Positions 18,457 through 26,505 of a DNA stretch of 64,000 nt are shown here, piece after piece (within the stretch, counting starts at the first letter, position 1; each line of letters starts with the position of its first letter). The notes under the pieces are model-generated. The model was not told the DNA's origin, searched no databases, and saw only the letters and a program-made list of their open reading frames with translations. Source of the stretch: Sphaerisporangium cinnabarinum (GTDB lineage Bacteria > Actinomycetota > Actinomycetes > Actinomycetales > Cellulomonadaceae); assembly GCA_003052455.1 (NCBI GenBank), contig QAPD01000004.1, positions 124,001-188,000 of the forward strand. Direction: 5' to 3'. Both the position numbers and the translations under genes were made by a program.

Positions 18457-20724
18457 ATGCCGCAGATCATCCTCGGTCCGTCGTTCGGCAAGCTCGACGG
18501 CGCCGTGCGCAAGGCCGCGTACGCGTTCCTCGAGAAGCTCCAGGAGAGCGACACCACCCCTGGGCTGCACATCGAGCCGATCAACGGTTCCGCCGACCCT
18601 CGCATCCGCACCGGTCGTGTCAACGACTTCTGGCGCGCGCTGCTCGTGAAGATCCAGGGCCAGGCTGCCGAGGCCCACTACGTCTACCTCGGCACCTACC
18701 CCCACGACGAGGTGATCGTCCGTGCCAGGACGGCCGTCGTGAGGGTCAACCCTCGGAACGGCATCGCCGAGCTCGTGGAAGCCGCGACGGTCGAATCGAG
18801 CGTGGCGCAGAGCACCGTCGAGCAGAGGCCCGAGCGAGCCCGGCCCAAGCCCGAGGACGTGGACCTCACCGCGTATCCGCTCCTGGAGACGCAGGGCATC
18901 TCCGTGGCGGACCTCGTCGATCTCGGCATCGACGCCGCGACCGCAGAGACCGCGGTGACGGTCACGACCGAGGACGAGATGCTTGCCCTCGCCGAGCGCG
19001 CGCCGGCGACGTGGCAGGGCGATGCTCTGCTCGACCTCGCGACCGGCGCCCGGCTCCCGGACGTCAAGGACAAGCTCGGACTGACCACGCCCCTCGTCAA
19101 GCCCGACCCGCAGAGCGACGACCAGCTGCTCGACGCCCTCAAGCAGCCCGCAGCGCAGATGGACTTCGCGTTCATCGAGGACGACGCCGCATTGCGCGCC
19201 GCAATCGAGGACGACAATTTTGGCCGCTGGCGCGTGTTCCTCCACCCGGAGCAGCGCGACTACGCGTTCAAGGATCGTTCGGGGTCGTTCCGCCTCTCGG
19301 GCGGCGCCGGAACCGGAAAGACGGTCGTCCTCCTCCACCGTGCGCGACACCTCGCGCGAAAGAACCCCGCGGCACGTGTCGTCCTCACGACGTACAACAA
19401 GACGCTTGCCTCGTCGCTGCAGGAGACGTTGCGGCTTCTCGACCCGACGGTGCCGATCGCGAAGAACCTCGGCGATCCCGGCGTGTACGTCGCCGGCGTC
19501 GACGCGCTCTCGCGCCGCGTCCTCACCAAGGCCGAGGACGTCCACGTGGCGTCGGCCGCCTGGGGCGAGACCGTCGCCGCCGTTCTCGGGCCCCGCTCGC
19601 CCTACGTCCTCGATCTCACGGCGGCGGCGAGGTGGGACGCCGTCGTCTCGGCCGCCGGTCCCGACCTCGCACCCGAGCTCCGGAGCCAGGCGTTCTTCGT
19701 GGCCGAGTACGCGACCGTCATCGTCCCGAACCGGATCACCACGCGCGACGAGTACCTGCGCGTGCGCCGTCCGGGACGCGGGGTCGCGCTGAACCGGCTG
19801 CAGCGCGTCGCCGTGTGGAAGGTCATCGAAGCGTACCGAGCCTCCGCCGACGCCGCGGGTTCGACCGACTGGGACGAGAAGGCGATGATCGCCGCTTCGC
19901 ACCTCGACGCCATGGCCACCGCAGGCCACGCGCGGCTCGCGGACCACGTCCTCGTCGACGAAGCCCAGGACCTTGCGCCCGCACGCCTGGTGTTCCTGCG
20001 GGCGCTCGTCGGCCAGGGGCCCGACGACCTCTTCCTCGCCGAGGACTCGCAGCAGCGGATCTACGGGCAGAAGGTCATTCTCTCCCGGTACGGCATCAAC
20101 ATCCAGGGGCGTTCGCGCCGCCTGAAGCTCAACTACCGCACGACGGCGCAGGTGCTGCGCTACGCCGTCGGTGTGCTTGCAGGTGAGGAATGGGTCGACA
20201 TGGAGGCTCAGGACGCCGCTGCCGCCGGATATCGCTCCGCCCGGTCCGGGCCGGCGCCCCGCGAGGTGAAGGCGGACTCGCTCCTCGACGAGTACGAGCG
20301 GGCCGCCGAGCTGATCAGCGGCTGGCGCGACGCCGGCGATCCTCCCGAGACGATCGGCGTCCTGGTCCGCACCAACCACATCGGCGACAAGGTCGTGCAC
20401 GCCCTGAGCGAGCGTGGCGTCAAGGCGAAGTTCATCCAGGACGACGCCGCGACCGGATCGGGCAGCGTGCTCGTCATGACGATGCACCGCTCCAAGGGGA
20501 TGGAGTTCAAGCGCGTCGTGCTCTTCGGCGTCTCGTCGGACGAGGGCGGCTGGGGATCCGGTCTGTCTTCGCTCCCTGAGGCCGATCGGGCGGACGGCGA
20601 GCTGCGCGAGCGATCGCTGCTCTACGTCGCGGCGACCCGCGCCCGCGACGAGCTCGCGATCCTCTGGAACGGCCGTCGCAGCGACCTGCTCCCTGCACCG
20701 CTCCAGACCTCGGCAACGACATAG
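18457..20724 (+). CDS. UvrD/Rep-like SF1 helicase with RelE-like N-terminus, 755 aa
   Basis: Residues 1-100 look like a RelE/ParE-fold toxin domain (DPRIRTGRVNDFWRALLVKI and YLGTYPHDEVIVRART). A linker follows, then an SF1 helicase: Walker A SGGAGTGKTVVLLHRA near 282, DEAQD Walker B (VLVDEAQDLAP) near 501, SQQRIYGQK and LKLNYRTTAQVLRYA of motifs III-IV, MHRSKGMEFKRVVLFG near 674 and LYVAATRARDEL near 722. It starts 19 bases after the giant helicase with an intervening GGAG site, so the two are an operon. Inferred role: DNA unwinding or nucleic-acid surveillance paired with the DUF1998 helicase. The RelE-like domain could be an RNA-cleaving effector or a ribosome/RNA-binding adaptor; its catalytic residues were not verified. 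Helicase call is strong, N-terminal domain is tentative. Confidence 0.8.
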   Translation: MPQIILGPSFGKLDGAVRKAAYAFLEKLQESDTTPGLHIEPINGSADPRIRTGRVNDFWRALLVKIQGQAAEAHYVYLGTYPHDEVIVRARTAVVRVNPRNGIAELVEAATVESSVAQSTVEQRPERARPKPEDVDLTAYPLLETQGISVADLVDLGIDAATAETAVTVTTEDEMLALAERAPATWQGDALLDLATGARLPDVKDKLGLTTPLVKPDPQSDDQLLDALKQPAAQMDFAFIEDDAALRAAIEDDNFGRWRVFLHPEQRDYAFKDRSGSFRLSGGAGTGKTVVLLHRARHLARKNPAARVVLTTYNKTLASSLQETLRLLDPTVPIAKNLGDPGVYVAGVDALSRRVLTKAEDVHVASAAWGETVAAVLGPRSPYVLDLTAAARWDAVVSAAGPDLAPELRSQAFFVAEYATVIVPNRITTRDEYLRVRRPGRGVALNRLQRVAVWKVIEAYRASADAAGSTDWDEKAMIAASHLDAMATAGHARLADHVLVDEAQDLAPARLVFLRALVGQGPDDLFLAEDSQQRIYGQKVILSRYGINIQGRSRRLKLNYRTTAQVLRYAVGVLAGEEWVDMEAQDAAAAGYRSARSGPAPREVKADSLLDEYERAAELISGWRDAGDPPETIGVLVRTNHIGDKVVHALSERGVKAKFIQDDAATGSGSVLVMTMHRSKGMEFKRVVLFGVSSDEGGWGSGLSSLPEADRADGELRERSLLYVAATRARDELAILWNGRRSDLLPAPLQTSATT

Positions 20725-20771
20725 TCTCCAGGCAACCTTGGTAGCTGACCTCGACTCACCAGGAGATCTAC

Positions 20772-21146
20772 ATGGGCCGCGTCGCGTTCGTCTCCGTGAA
20801 CCAGACCTTCTCGTCCACGATGAACGTCGCCCAGGTAGCTGAGGTCGCGCGGAAGGCTTGGCCACTGAGCCTCGCGAAGGCACGGGAGTGCGACACCCTC
20901 GTCGCAGTCGCCCGCGGTGTAGCGGTAGCGTCGTGGCGCGTCCTCGACGCCTACGCGACCGACGAGACCTACGAGACGAACGGAGGCCCTCGACCGAGGA
21001 TCGCCTTCGACCTCGGCGAGGCACTGCCCGTGCTTCCGGAGTACGGGGAGTTCAACGCACTCGACAACCTTCGGCGCGGCGTGACGACCGTGGAGTGGGG
21101 ATGGGCCCCATCGGCAGAGGCCGCGGGGCCGGACCCGCAAGCCTGA
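20772..21146 (+). CDS. Hypothetical protein, 124 aa
   Basis: I do not recognise this protein. It starts at ATG 20772 with a strong site (AGGAG at 20761-20765). Its sequence (MGRVAFVSVNQTF, EVARKAWPLSLAKARECDTLVAVARGVAVASWRVLDAY, RPRIAFDLGEALPVLPEYGEF) suggests a small mixed alpha/beta cytoplasmic domain without signal peptide, membrane segment or Cys clusters. It sits 47 bases after the UvrD-like helicase, in the same direction, and ends at a strong hairpin, so it may be the last gene of the helicase unit. Real-gene confidence comes from the ribosome binding site, codon use and position. Confidence 0.6.
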   Translation: MGRVAFVSVNQTFSSTMNVAQVAEVARKAWPLSLAKARECDTLVAVARGVAVASWRVLDAYATDETYETNGGPRPRIAFDLGEALPVLPEYGEFNALDNLRRGVTTVEWGWAPSAEAAGPDPQA

Positions 21147-21177
21147 GATGCGGCAGCGCGGGCGCTCGCGCCGCATC
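21147..21177. terminator. Hairpin terminator between convergent genes
   Basis: GATGCGGC and GCCGCATC form an inverted repeat around a GC-rich loop, directly after the stop of the orphan gene and before the convergent end of the Cys-pair gene. No T-run follows, as is usual in such GC-rich genomes. It could serve both strands. Confidence 0.55.
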
Positions 21178-21230
21178 AACCAGGACGCGGTGCATCGTCT
21201 CGTGCTGGGGCGCTTCGATCGGACCTCCGG

Positions 21231-21776
21231 TCACCCGCACTCGTCGCAGATACCGCTCACCGGGAGCTGCACGAAGCACGTCCGGCACACCTCGCCGCCA
21301 CGTTCCGCGGCTCCAACGCGTGCCGTACCGCCTGCGGAGCCCGCGAACGTCGGCATCTCGTGGCGCTGGTACCCACCTTCGGCGAGCCGAACGTCCACGA
21401 ACCCCTTGTTCAGGTAGGCGGCGACAGGCCGCTCATCTCGGAAGCCCGCGGCGATGTAGGACCGTGACTGGGGTGCCCAGATGCGCTCGAAATCCACGCT
21501 CGCGGTGAGGTCCTGCATGAGCCGCCGGTTCTCCACGGGGAACTTCAACGCCTCGAACGCCCGGTCGAGGGACGGGTACTCGACGCGACCGATCCCCCGG
21601 ATCTCCTTGTCGCACTCGCTGCACAGCTCCAGGTCGGCACGATCCCGGTCGTCAGCGACCACGAGCTTCGCCGGGTCCGTGCTCTGCAGATGACTGCACC
21701 CGCGGACATGGAGCTTTCCACGCCCCTGCGTCCGGTACAGCTCGGCGCTCGCTACCAGCTTGTCCTGCGCGCTCAT
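21231..21776 (-). CDS. Cys-pair (putative zinc-binding) hypothetical protein, 181 aa
   Basis: Start ATG at 21776 is set by a good ribosome binding site (GAGGAGAGCG immediately upstream); the frame is open further upstream but with no such site. The protein contains HVRGCSHLQS, then LELCSECDKEI near residue 70 and a C-terminal pair of knuckles CRTCFVQLPVSGICDECG. These are compatible with one or two zinc sites. The middle region (FERIWAPQSRSYIAAGFRDERPVAAYLNKGFVDVRL) is alpha/beta-looking. I do not recognise the family. It is downstream of, and probably co-transcribed with, the 21846-22310 gene (69-base gap). Location in the defence island suggests a defence or accessory role, unproven. Confidence 0.6.
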   Translation of the reverse strand: MSAQDKLVASAELYRTQGRGKLHVRGCSHLQSTDPAKLVVADDRDRADLELCSECDKEIRGIGRVEYPSLDRAFEALKFPVENRRLMQDLTASVDFERIWAPQSRSYIAAGFRDERPVAAYLNKGFVDVRLAEGGYQRHEMPTFAGSAGGTARVGAAERGGEVCRTCFVQLPVSGICDECG

Positions 21777-21845
21777 CGCTCTCCTCGATCGGTCGGTCTG
21801 CGCTGTGGGGGCCACGCTCTGATGGCTGCCCGCGCCGCCGGGCAC

Positions 21846-22310
21846 TCAGAGTACGGCGGCCACCCCACCCAGGGGACCTGCCGCGGCCTGCACCACGGTC
21901 GTGTAGCAGTAGAAGCCTGGCACGCGCTCGCCGACACGGAAGGTGACCTTGTTGAGCTGACCCTTCCGGTTGGCGATGACGCTCCACGGCAGCGGGCCAC
22001 GGGCCGCCGCGTCGACGAACTGCTGCAGCGCCGCGCGCGACGAGTCCACGTTGAGGTAGACCGGCACGCCGCGCACGGTCGCCCAGACGACCGCTCGCCC
22101 CCCGAACGTGCCCACGTCGGCGAGCGTCGGCGCGTCCGACGCGAGCACCGACCGCACGTGCGCCAGCAGGTGCTGCTCGTCGAACGGGTCGTCCTTCGTC
22201 CCGCGGGGAGCGGGCACCGCTGCCGGCCCGGCGCTGCGACGACCGACCGCGGAGCTCCCACGAGCTGGTACGGGACCACCGGCCGCGGCGCGGTCCGCCT
22301 CCGTGCACAT
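21846..22310 (-). CDS. Hypothetical protein, about 154 aa
   Basis: An unrecognised protein. The well-formed domain begins around DDPFDEQHLLAHVRSVLASDAPT and continues with VWATVRGVPVYLNVDSSRAAL and WSVIANRKGQLNKVTFRVGERVPGFY, an alpha/beta pattern without Cys pairs or membrane segments. The N-terminal 40 residues are Ala/Pro/Arg-rich and probably disordered. The start is uncertain: ATG 22310 is used here. ATG 22391 is also in frame and would overlap the divergent DUF6308 gene start by a few bases, adding 27 residues. It is followed 69 bases later by the Cys-pair gene on the same strand. Confidence 0.45.
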   Translation of the reverse strand: MCTEADRAAAGGPVPARGSSAVGRRSAGPAAVPAPRGTKDDPFDEQHLLAHVRSVLASDAPTLADVGTFGGRAVVWATVRGVPVYLNVDSSRAALQQFVDAAARGPLPWSVIANRKGQLNKVTFRVGERVPGFYCYTTVVQAAAGPLGGVAAVL

Positions 22311-22371
22311 CTGGTCGCCGGTTTCACCTGCGCGGGATCCGAGCACGGCGGTGTCCACGTCGCCGGCCGAC

Positions 22372-22377
22372 CTACGC
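22372..22377 (+). promoter_or_regulatory. Candidate -10 box, possibly leaderless mRNA for the DUF6308 gene
   Basis: TACGCT fits the actinobacterial TANNNT -10 pattern and ends 7 bases before the GTG at 22385. No purine-rich ribosome binding site precedes that GTG, so the transcript may be leaderless. This is a pattern match only. Confidence 0.3.
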
Positions 22378-22384
22378 TGACGCC

Positions 22385-23044
22385 GTGACATCGACGCTGA
22401 TCGTCCCTCCGGTCCTGACGCCTCCTCTCCGTGACGAGGCCGTCAAGCATCTCCGCCGCTACTTCGGCCCCGTGGGCGGGACGACGGGCTGGGCAGGTTC
22501 GCGCTTCGAGCGGCTGGCCGGCGGTGGTGACCGCCCGGAGACGGTCGACCGGTTCACGGCGGACGATCTCGTCGCCGTCTCGCTCCTTTCGGTGAACGTC
22601 CCGCCGCACGGAGCCATCGATCTCCTCGAGACCCGCGCGGACGAGTTCGCGCAGCTGCTCGCCGAGATCCCGCACGATGTCGAGCTCGTCGACCTGGAGT
22701 CGATCCCCGACGACTGGGCTCCGGGCCGACTGTGGGAAGCGCTGCGCGACATCCACGGGATCGGCTGGGTCACCGCCGGCAAGCTTCTGGCACGCAAGCG
22801 ACCACGGCTCGTCCCGGTCTACGACACCGTCGTCCGGGCGGCGGTCCAGCCGACCGCCTCCTTCTGGGAGGCCCTCCGCGCGGAGCTCCGCGCGGACGAC
22901 CGCGCCCTCCACCGGCACCTCGTCTCACTGCGCGACGAGGCCGGCATCGGCGACGACATCTCGGCGCTGCGCGTCTTCGACGTCGTCGTGTGGATGCACC
23001 ACCGCTACCTCGTGCCCACCGCCGACGCGGAGGTCGCCCGATGA
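22385..23044 (+). CDS. DUF6308 family protein, 219 aa
   Basis: Matches my recollection of the DUF6308 family of actinobacterial proteins. The central segment LWEALRDIHGIGWVTAGKLLARKRPRLVPVYD (about residues 117-148) resembles a helix-hairpin-helix followed by the conserved Pro-x-x-Asp region of HhH-GPD-type DNA-binding proteins. The C-terminus is helical (LRVFDVVVWMHHRYLV). The start is GTG 22385, with a TANNNT box just upstream and no ribosome binding site. Its TGA overlaps the ATG of the Macro-SIR2 gene (ATGA, 23041-23044), so the two proteins are translationally coupled and probably act together. Inferred role: the recognition or regulatory partner of the downstream NAD-related effector. 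Confidence 0.65.
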   Translation: MTSTLIVPPVLTPPLRDEAVKHLRRYFGPVGGTTGWAGSRFERLAGGGDRPETVDRFTADDLVAVSLLSVNVPPHGAIDLLETRADEFAQLLAEIPHDVELVDLESIPDDWAPGRLWEALRDIHGIGWVTAGKLLARKRPRLVPVYDTVVRAAVQPTASFWEALRAELRADDRALHRHLVSLRDEAGIGDDISALRVFDVVVWMHHRYLVPTADAEVAR

Positions 23045-24720
23045 CCGCGGGTCACCTCTTCGTCGTCAACGGCCGCCTCGAAGCACTGAGCGCCGACGCC
23101 GTCGTCATCCCGAGCGACGCGGGGTTCCGCGTCGAGCGCTGGTGGCGCGACGCGGCCGGACTCGATCCCGCGACCACGTGGAGCCAGGTCGAGCCGGCGG
23201 GATGGGGACGGGGTGCAGCCCTCCCCGCGCGGACGTCTCGCCGCAGCACCAAGAACCGGCCCGAGGTCTGGTTCCTCGACGCCGTCGCCACCACGCCTGC
23301 CGGCGTGGGCGACGCCGCACGCCGTGCCGTCGAGGCGATCGTCGAGCACTCCGGCGACCGCCTCCGCGCCGCTGCCGAGGCTGCGGGCCGCGACCTGCCG
23401 CTCGTCGCGCTGCCGGTCGTCGGGACCGGCTACGGCGGCCACCGGCTGCGCCGCGGCGAGGTCATCTCCGCACTCCTCAACACCCTGCACGACGCCGCAC
23501 GCGACCTGGGTGTCGACGTCACCCTGGTCGCGTCGAACCGAGCGGACTACTCCGCGCTCCAGCACCGCCGTCGCGTGCTCGCCCGGCCCACGGGGCTCGC
23601 TGACCACGTCACCGATCGCGCCCGGGACCTCGGCGCGCACGCCGCCCGCGGTGAGCTCTCCCTGTTCTTCGGTGCCGGCGTGAGCATCGCCGCGGGCCTC
23701 CCGTCGTGGAGCCACCTGCTGACCGAGCTCGTCGTGAAGCTCGACCTGGACGGCGACGTACGCGAACGCATGAAGGATCTCGGCCCGCTCGAGCAGGCGG
23801 AGCTCATCCAGGTCGCGCTCGCGGACCGGTCCGCACGGGCCAGGTCGGACACGCAGAAGGCGCTCGGCGCTCGCGTCGCGAGCATCCTCAAGGCCGCGTC
23901 CGCCCGTCCCAGCCTCTCCCATGCCCTCCTCGCGAGCATGCGCGTGCGTGAGGCCGCGACGACCAACTACGACCAGCTCTACGAGCAGGCCGTCACGGCC
24001 GCGGGCGGCCCGACCGACGGGCTGCGGGCCGACATCGACCGGCTCCCGTGGGACCGGACGAGCACGGGACGGCCGTGGCTCCTCAAGATGCACGGCGACG
24101 TGGAGCACCCCGACTCGATCGTGCTGTCCCGCAGCTCGTTCGTGCACTACGACAACCGGTGGAAGCCCGTCGGATCCCTCGTCCAGTCGTTGATGATGAC
24201 GAAGCACCTGCTCGTCGTCGGGGCGTCCATGACCGACGACAACCTGCTGCGGTTCGCCTACGAGGTGGCCGGCCTCCGGGCGAGCGTGGAGAAGCACGAC
24301 CCGGCCGCTCCGGAGATCGGCACGGTCCTCCATCTCGCCGACGACGCGGCGTTCAGCCGCCTGTGGAAGGGCCGGTTCGACGTCGTCGTCCCGACCCTGG
24401 AGGCCGAGGAGCGCGCCGCGTCCGTGACGCCTGACCCGTCCGAGTCGGACGACGCACGGCGCGACCGCGAGGCGACCGAGCGGCGTCGAGCCGCACGGGC
24501 CCTGACCGTCCTCCTTGACGTCGTCGCGATGCACGCGGAGCGCGAGGCACCCCACCTCCTCGACGCGCGGTACGTCGACGAGCGCGGCGAGGAGGCGGCA
24601 TCGCTCGTCACCGACCTGAGGAACCTGGCAAGGACTGCCCGCCGTATTGGCGCCGACGACGCCTGGACCCAGCTCGCCGACGCCCTCGACCAGTTCGGTG
24701 CCGGGTCGACCGACGGCTGA
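23041..24720 (+). CDS. Macro domain-SIR2 fusion protein (putative NADase effector), 559 aa
   Basis: Residues 1 to about 170 resemble a Macro (ADP-ribose-binding) fold: LSADAVVIPSDAGF, LPLVALPVVGTGYGGHRL and LGVDVTLVASNRADYSAL. Residues about 205-420 form a SIR2-like Rossmann domain: LFFGAGVSIAAGLPSW at about 209-224, TTNYDQLYEQA near 308 (the conserved Asn-x-Asp) and LLKMHGDVEHPDSIVLS with the catalytic-type His near 352. The last 120 residues are helical. Stand-alone SIR2 domains of this type in defence islands (ThsA, DSR, SIR2-Argonaute partners) degrade NAD+. In ThsA the ligand sensor is a SLOG or Macro domain binding an ADP-ribose derivative. By analogy this protein may be an NADase switched by such a ligand, but no TIR gene is adjacent. 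ATGA coupling to the DUF6308 gene is visible. Confidence 0.75.
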   Translation: MTAGHLFVVNGRLEALSADAVVIPSDAGFRVERWWRDAAGLDPATTWSQVEPAGWGRGAALPARTSRRSTKNRPEVWFLDAVATTPAGVGDAARRAVEAIVEHSGDRLRAAAEAAGRDLPLVALPVVGTGYGGHRLRRGEVISALLNTLHDAARDLGVDVTLVASNRADYSALQHRRRVLARPTGLADHVTDRARDLGAHAARGELSLFFGAGVSIAAGLPSWSHLLTELVVKLDLDGDVRERMKDLGPLEQAELIQVALADRSARARSDTQKALGARVASILKAASARPSLSHALLASMRVREAATTNYDQLYEQAVTAAGGPTDGLRADIDRLPWDRTSTGRPWLLKMHGDVEHPDSIVLSRSSFVHYDNRWKPVGSLVQSLMMTKHLLVVGASMTDDNLLRFAYEVAGLRASVEKHDPAAPEIGTVLHLADDAAFSRLWKGRFDVVVPTLEAEERAASVTPDPSESDDARRDREATERRRAARALTVLLDVVAMHAEREAPHLLDARYVDERGEEAASLVTDLRNLARTARRIGADDAWTQLADALDQFGAGSTDG

Positions 24721-24772
24721 ACCACGCCCGGCGCACGACGCCGTCGTCCACCGAGGACGTCCACGGCGAGGC

Positions 24773-26440
24773 TCAGGCCGGCGACCACTCCTGCGCCCGG
24801 GCGAGGCGACGGCGGACCGCTTCTCCCCCGATGTCCTCGATCCAGGAGCGGTCGCCCACCACGACCAGGAGCGACCGCGCCCGGGAGAGCCCGGTGTAGA
24901 GCATCTCGCGCGCCCGTGCGACGTCGCGGACGCCGTTGACGGCCAGCACGACGGCCGGGCGCTCGAGGCCCTTGAACCCGAGGACGTGCCCGTAGAAAAC
25001 GTCGTCCTCGGCGAAGAACGCGTCCCAGTAGGCGGCGTGGCCGCCCGCCTCGACCTCGTTCACCTGCTGCGGGTGCCGACGCCCGGTCGCGAGCAGCGCG
25101 AGCTGCCCGCTCCCCCAGCCCTCGTCTAGCAGGGCCTCCACCGCGTCGTCCGCAGCGCCGACGGCGTCGGTCGCGGGAACGTCGACGACCCGGACGGGCG
25201 GCCCCTCCATGCCGCGCGGCGTGATCCGCTCCGGCGAGAGCGCCCCGAACACCTGGGCGATCTGCTTCGTCGAGCGCAGGTTCTCGTGCAGGGTCACCGG
25301 CACGAGCTCCAGCGGGACGCGTCCCTCGCGAGGGAAGACGCGCTGCGCGTCGTCCATGAAGACGTACAGACCGCCGGAGTCCTGGTCGCGCAGGCAGCGC
25401 AGCAGCGACGGCCACCAGAGGTCGCCGAAGTCCTGCGCCTCGTCGACCACGACCGCGTCGAAGAGGTCGGCCGCGCCGCGTGCGTCGGCGAGCGCGCCGA
25501 GCGCGAGCGGCAGCCGTTGCTCCCAGTAGTCCGGGTCGTCGTCCGCGCCGGGATCCGCCCCCCAGGCCAGCGGCAGGTCGTGGAAGAGACCGACGTAGGC
25601 GGGACGGTCGCGCGCCGGCCACTGCTCGACGATCCGCTCGAAGTAGCGACCGAGTCCGCGCGAGTAGCACAGGAGGGCGACCCGCTCGCCGGCTCGCGCT
25701 CGCCGTCGCGCCTGTTCGAGAGCGAGCCACGTCTTGCCGCACCCCGCGCCGCCCACGACGCGCATCCGGTGCACCTCCGAGAGCACATCGAGCGTGCGGG
25801 ACTGGTCGCGGGTCATCTGCTCGAGCCGCGTCTCGTGCTGCGCCGCGAGCGCCAGGTGCTCCGCCTGACTGGGAAAGCCCCCGGTGAGCGACTCGACGAG
25901 GTCGGGGACGTCGTCGAGGGCGAGCGGCGCGTGCCCCTGGCCGTGGCGCTCGATCGCGTGCTTGACGCGGTCGGCCACGCCGAGCGGCCGCTCCAGGTCC
26001 GTGCGGCTGACGAGCATGTCTCGCGGCAGGTCGAGCGACGACCAGTCGGCCGGCACGTACCGGTGCGGCAGAGCGACGAGGTGCGCGGTGCGCGCCCCGC
26101 CGGCCCGGAGGCCGCGACGACGCAGCAGCGCCTGGAGCGCGTGCCGGGCCCCCTGCACCTGACGGACCGGGTCGATGCGATGCCTACGGTCGCCGCTGCC
26201 CTGGTACCACGCGCCCTCGTGCCGGTCGACGTAACCGCCCTTGACCTCGATCGCCGCGATCCCGACTCCCGGCCACGCGACGAGCACGTCGATCTCGTAC
26301 TCGTGCTCGTCCTCCTGGAGGTGCAGGCCGTGGACGACGACCGCGTCGTCCGGGAGCTGCGCGACGAGCGCCTCCCAGACGGCACGTTCCGCGCCGCCGT
26401 CGTCGGGAAACGTCGGGTCGGGGGGATACGCGTGCGGCAT
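24773..26440 (-). CDS. NERD nuclease domain-UvrD-like helicase, 555 aa
   Basis: The N-terminal NERD domain (PD-(D/E)XK-like) shows EYEIDVLVAWPGVGIAAIEVKGG with D51, E65 and K67 as the expected catalytic set. The C-terminal part is an SF1 helicase: VVGGAGCGKTWLALEQA near 230, VVVDEAQDFGDLWW near 330, FMDDAQRVF, LHENLRSTKQIA, and HVLGFKGLERPAVVLAVNG followed by MLYTGLSRARSLLVVVGD. Start ATG 26440 is preferred over 26506 because it matches the usual NERD start and leaves 65 bases after the upstream gene. Such NERD-helicases are common in defence islands and may cut and unwind foreign DNA. It probably forms an operon with the Cys-pair gene upstream (26506-27105). Domain calls are strong. Confidence 0.85.
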   Translation of the reverse strand: MPHAYPPDPTFPDDGGAERAVWEALVAQLPDDAVVVHGLHLQEDEHEYEIDVLVAWPGVGIAAIEVKGGYVDRHEGAWYQGSGDRRHRIDPVRQVQGARHALQALLRRRGLRAGGARTAHLVALPHRYVPADWSSLDLPRDMLVSRTDLERPLGVADRVKHAIERHGQGHAPLALDDVPDLVESLTGGFPSQAEHLALAAQHETRLEQMTRDQSRTLDVLSEVHRMRVVGGAGCGKTWLALEQARRRARAGERVALLCYSRGLGRYFERIVEQWPARDRPAYVGLFHDLPLAWGADPGADDDPDYWEQRLPLALGALADARGAADLFDAVVVDEAQDFGDLWWPSLLRCLRDQDSGGLYVFMDDAQRVFPREGRVPLELVPVTLHENLRSTKQIAQVFGALSPERITPRGMEGPPVRVVDVPATDAVGAADDAVEALLDEGWGSGQLALLATGRRHPQQVNEVEAGGHAAYWDAFFAEDDVFYGHVLGFKGLERPAVVLAVNGVRDVARAREMLYTGLSRARSLLVVVGDRSWIEDIGGEAVRRRLARAQEWSPA

Positions 26441-26505
26441 GACCCGTTCGTACCGCACCAACCCGATGACGTCACGGGTGCCGGCGGGACGGTGCGCCAC
26501 CGTCA

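Noticed and set aside
18088-21024. A minus-strand open frame of 978 codons antisense to the UvrD-like helicase
   Set aside because: Shadow frame; the plus-strand helicase has all SF1 motifs in the same interval.
22340-22352. GAGCACGGCGG-like string suggesting another palindromic repeat copy in the island
   Set aside because: Only one short arm is present, inside or next to coding sequence, with no matching second arm.
22385-24720. Calling the Macro-SIR2 pair a Thoeris system
   Set aside because: No TIR-domain ThsB-like gene is nearby in the window; only the effector architecture is similar.
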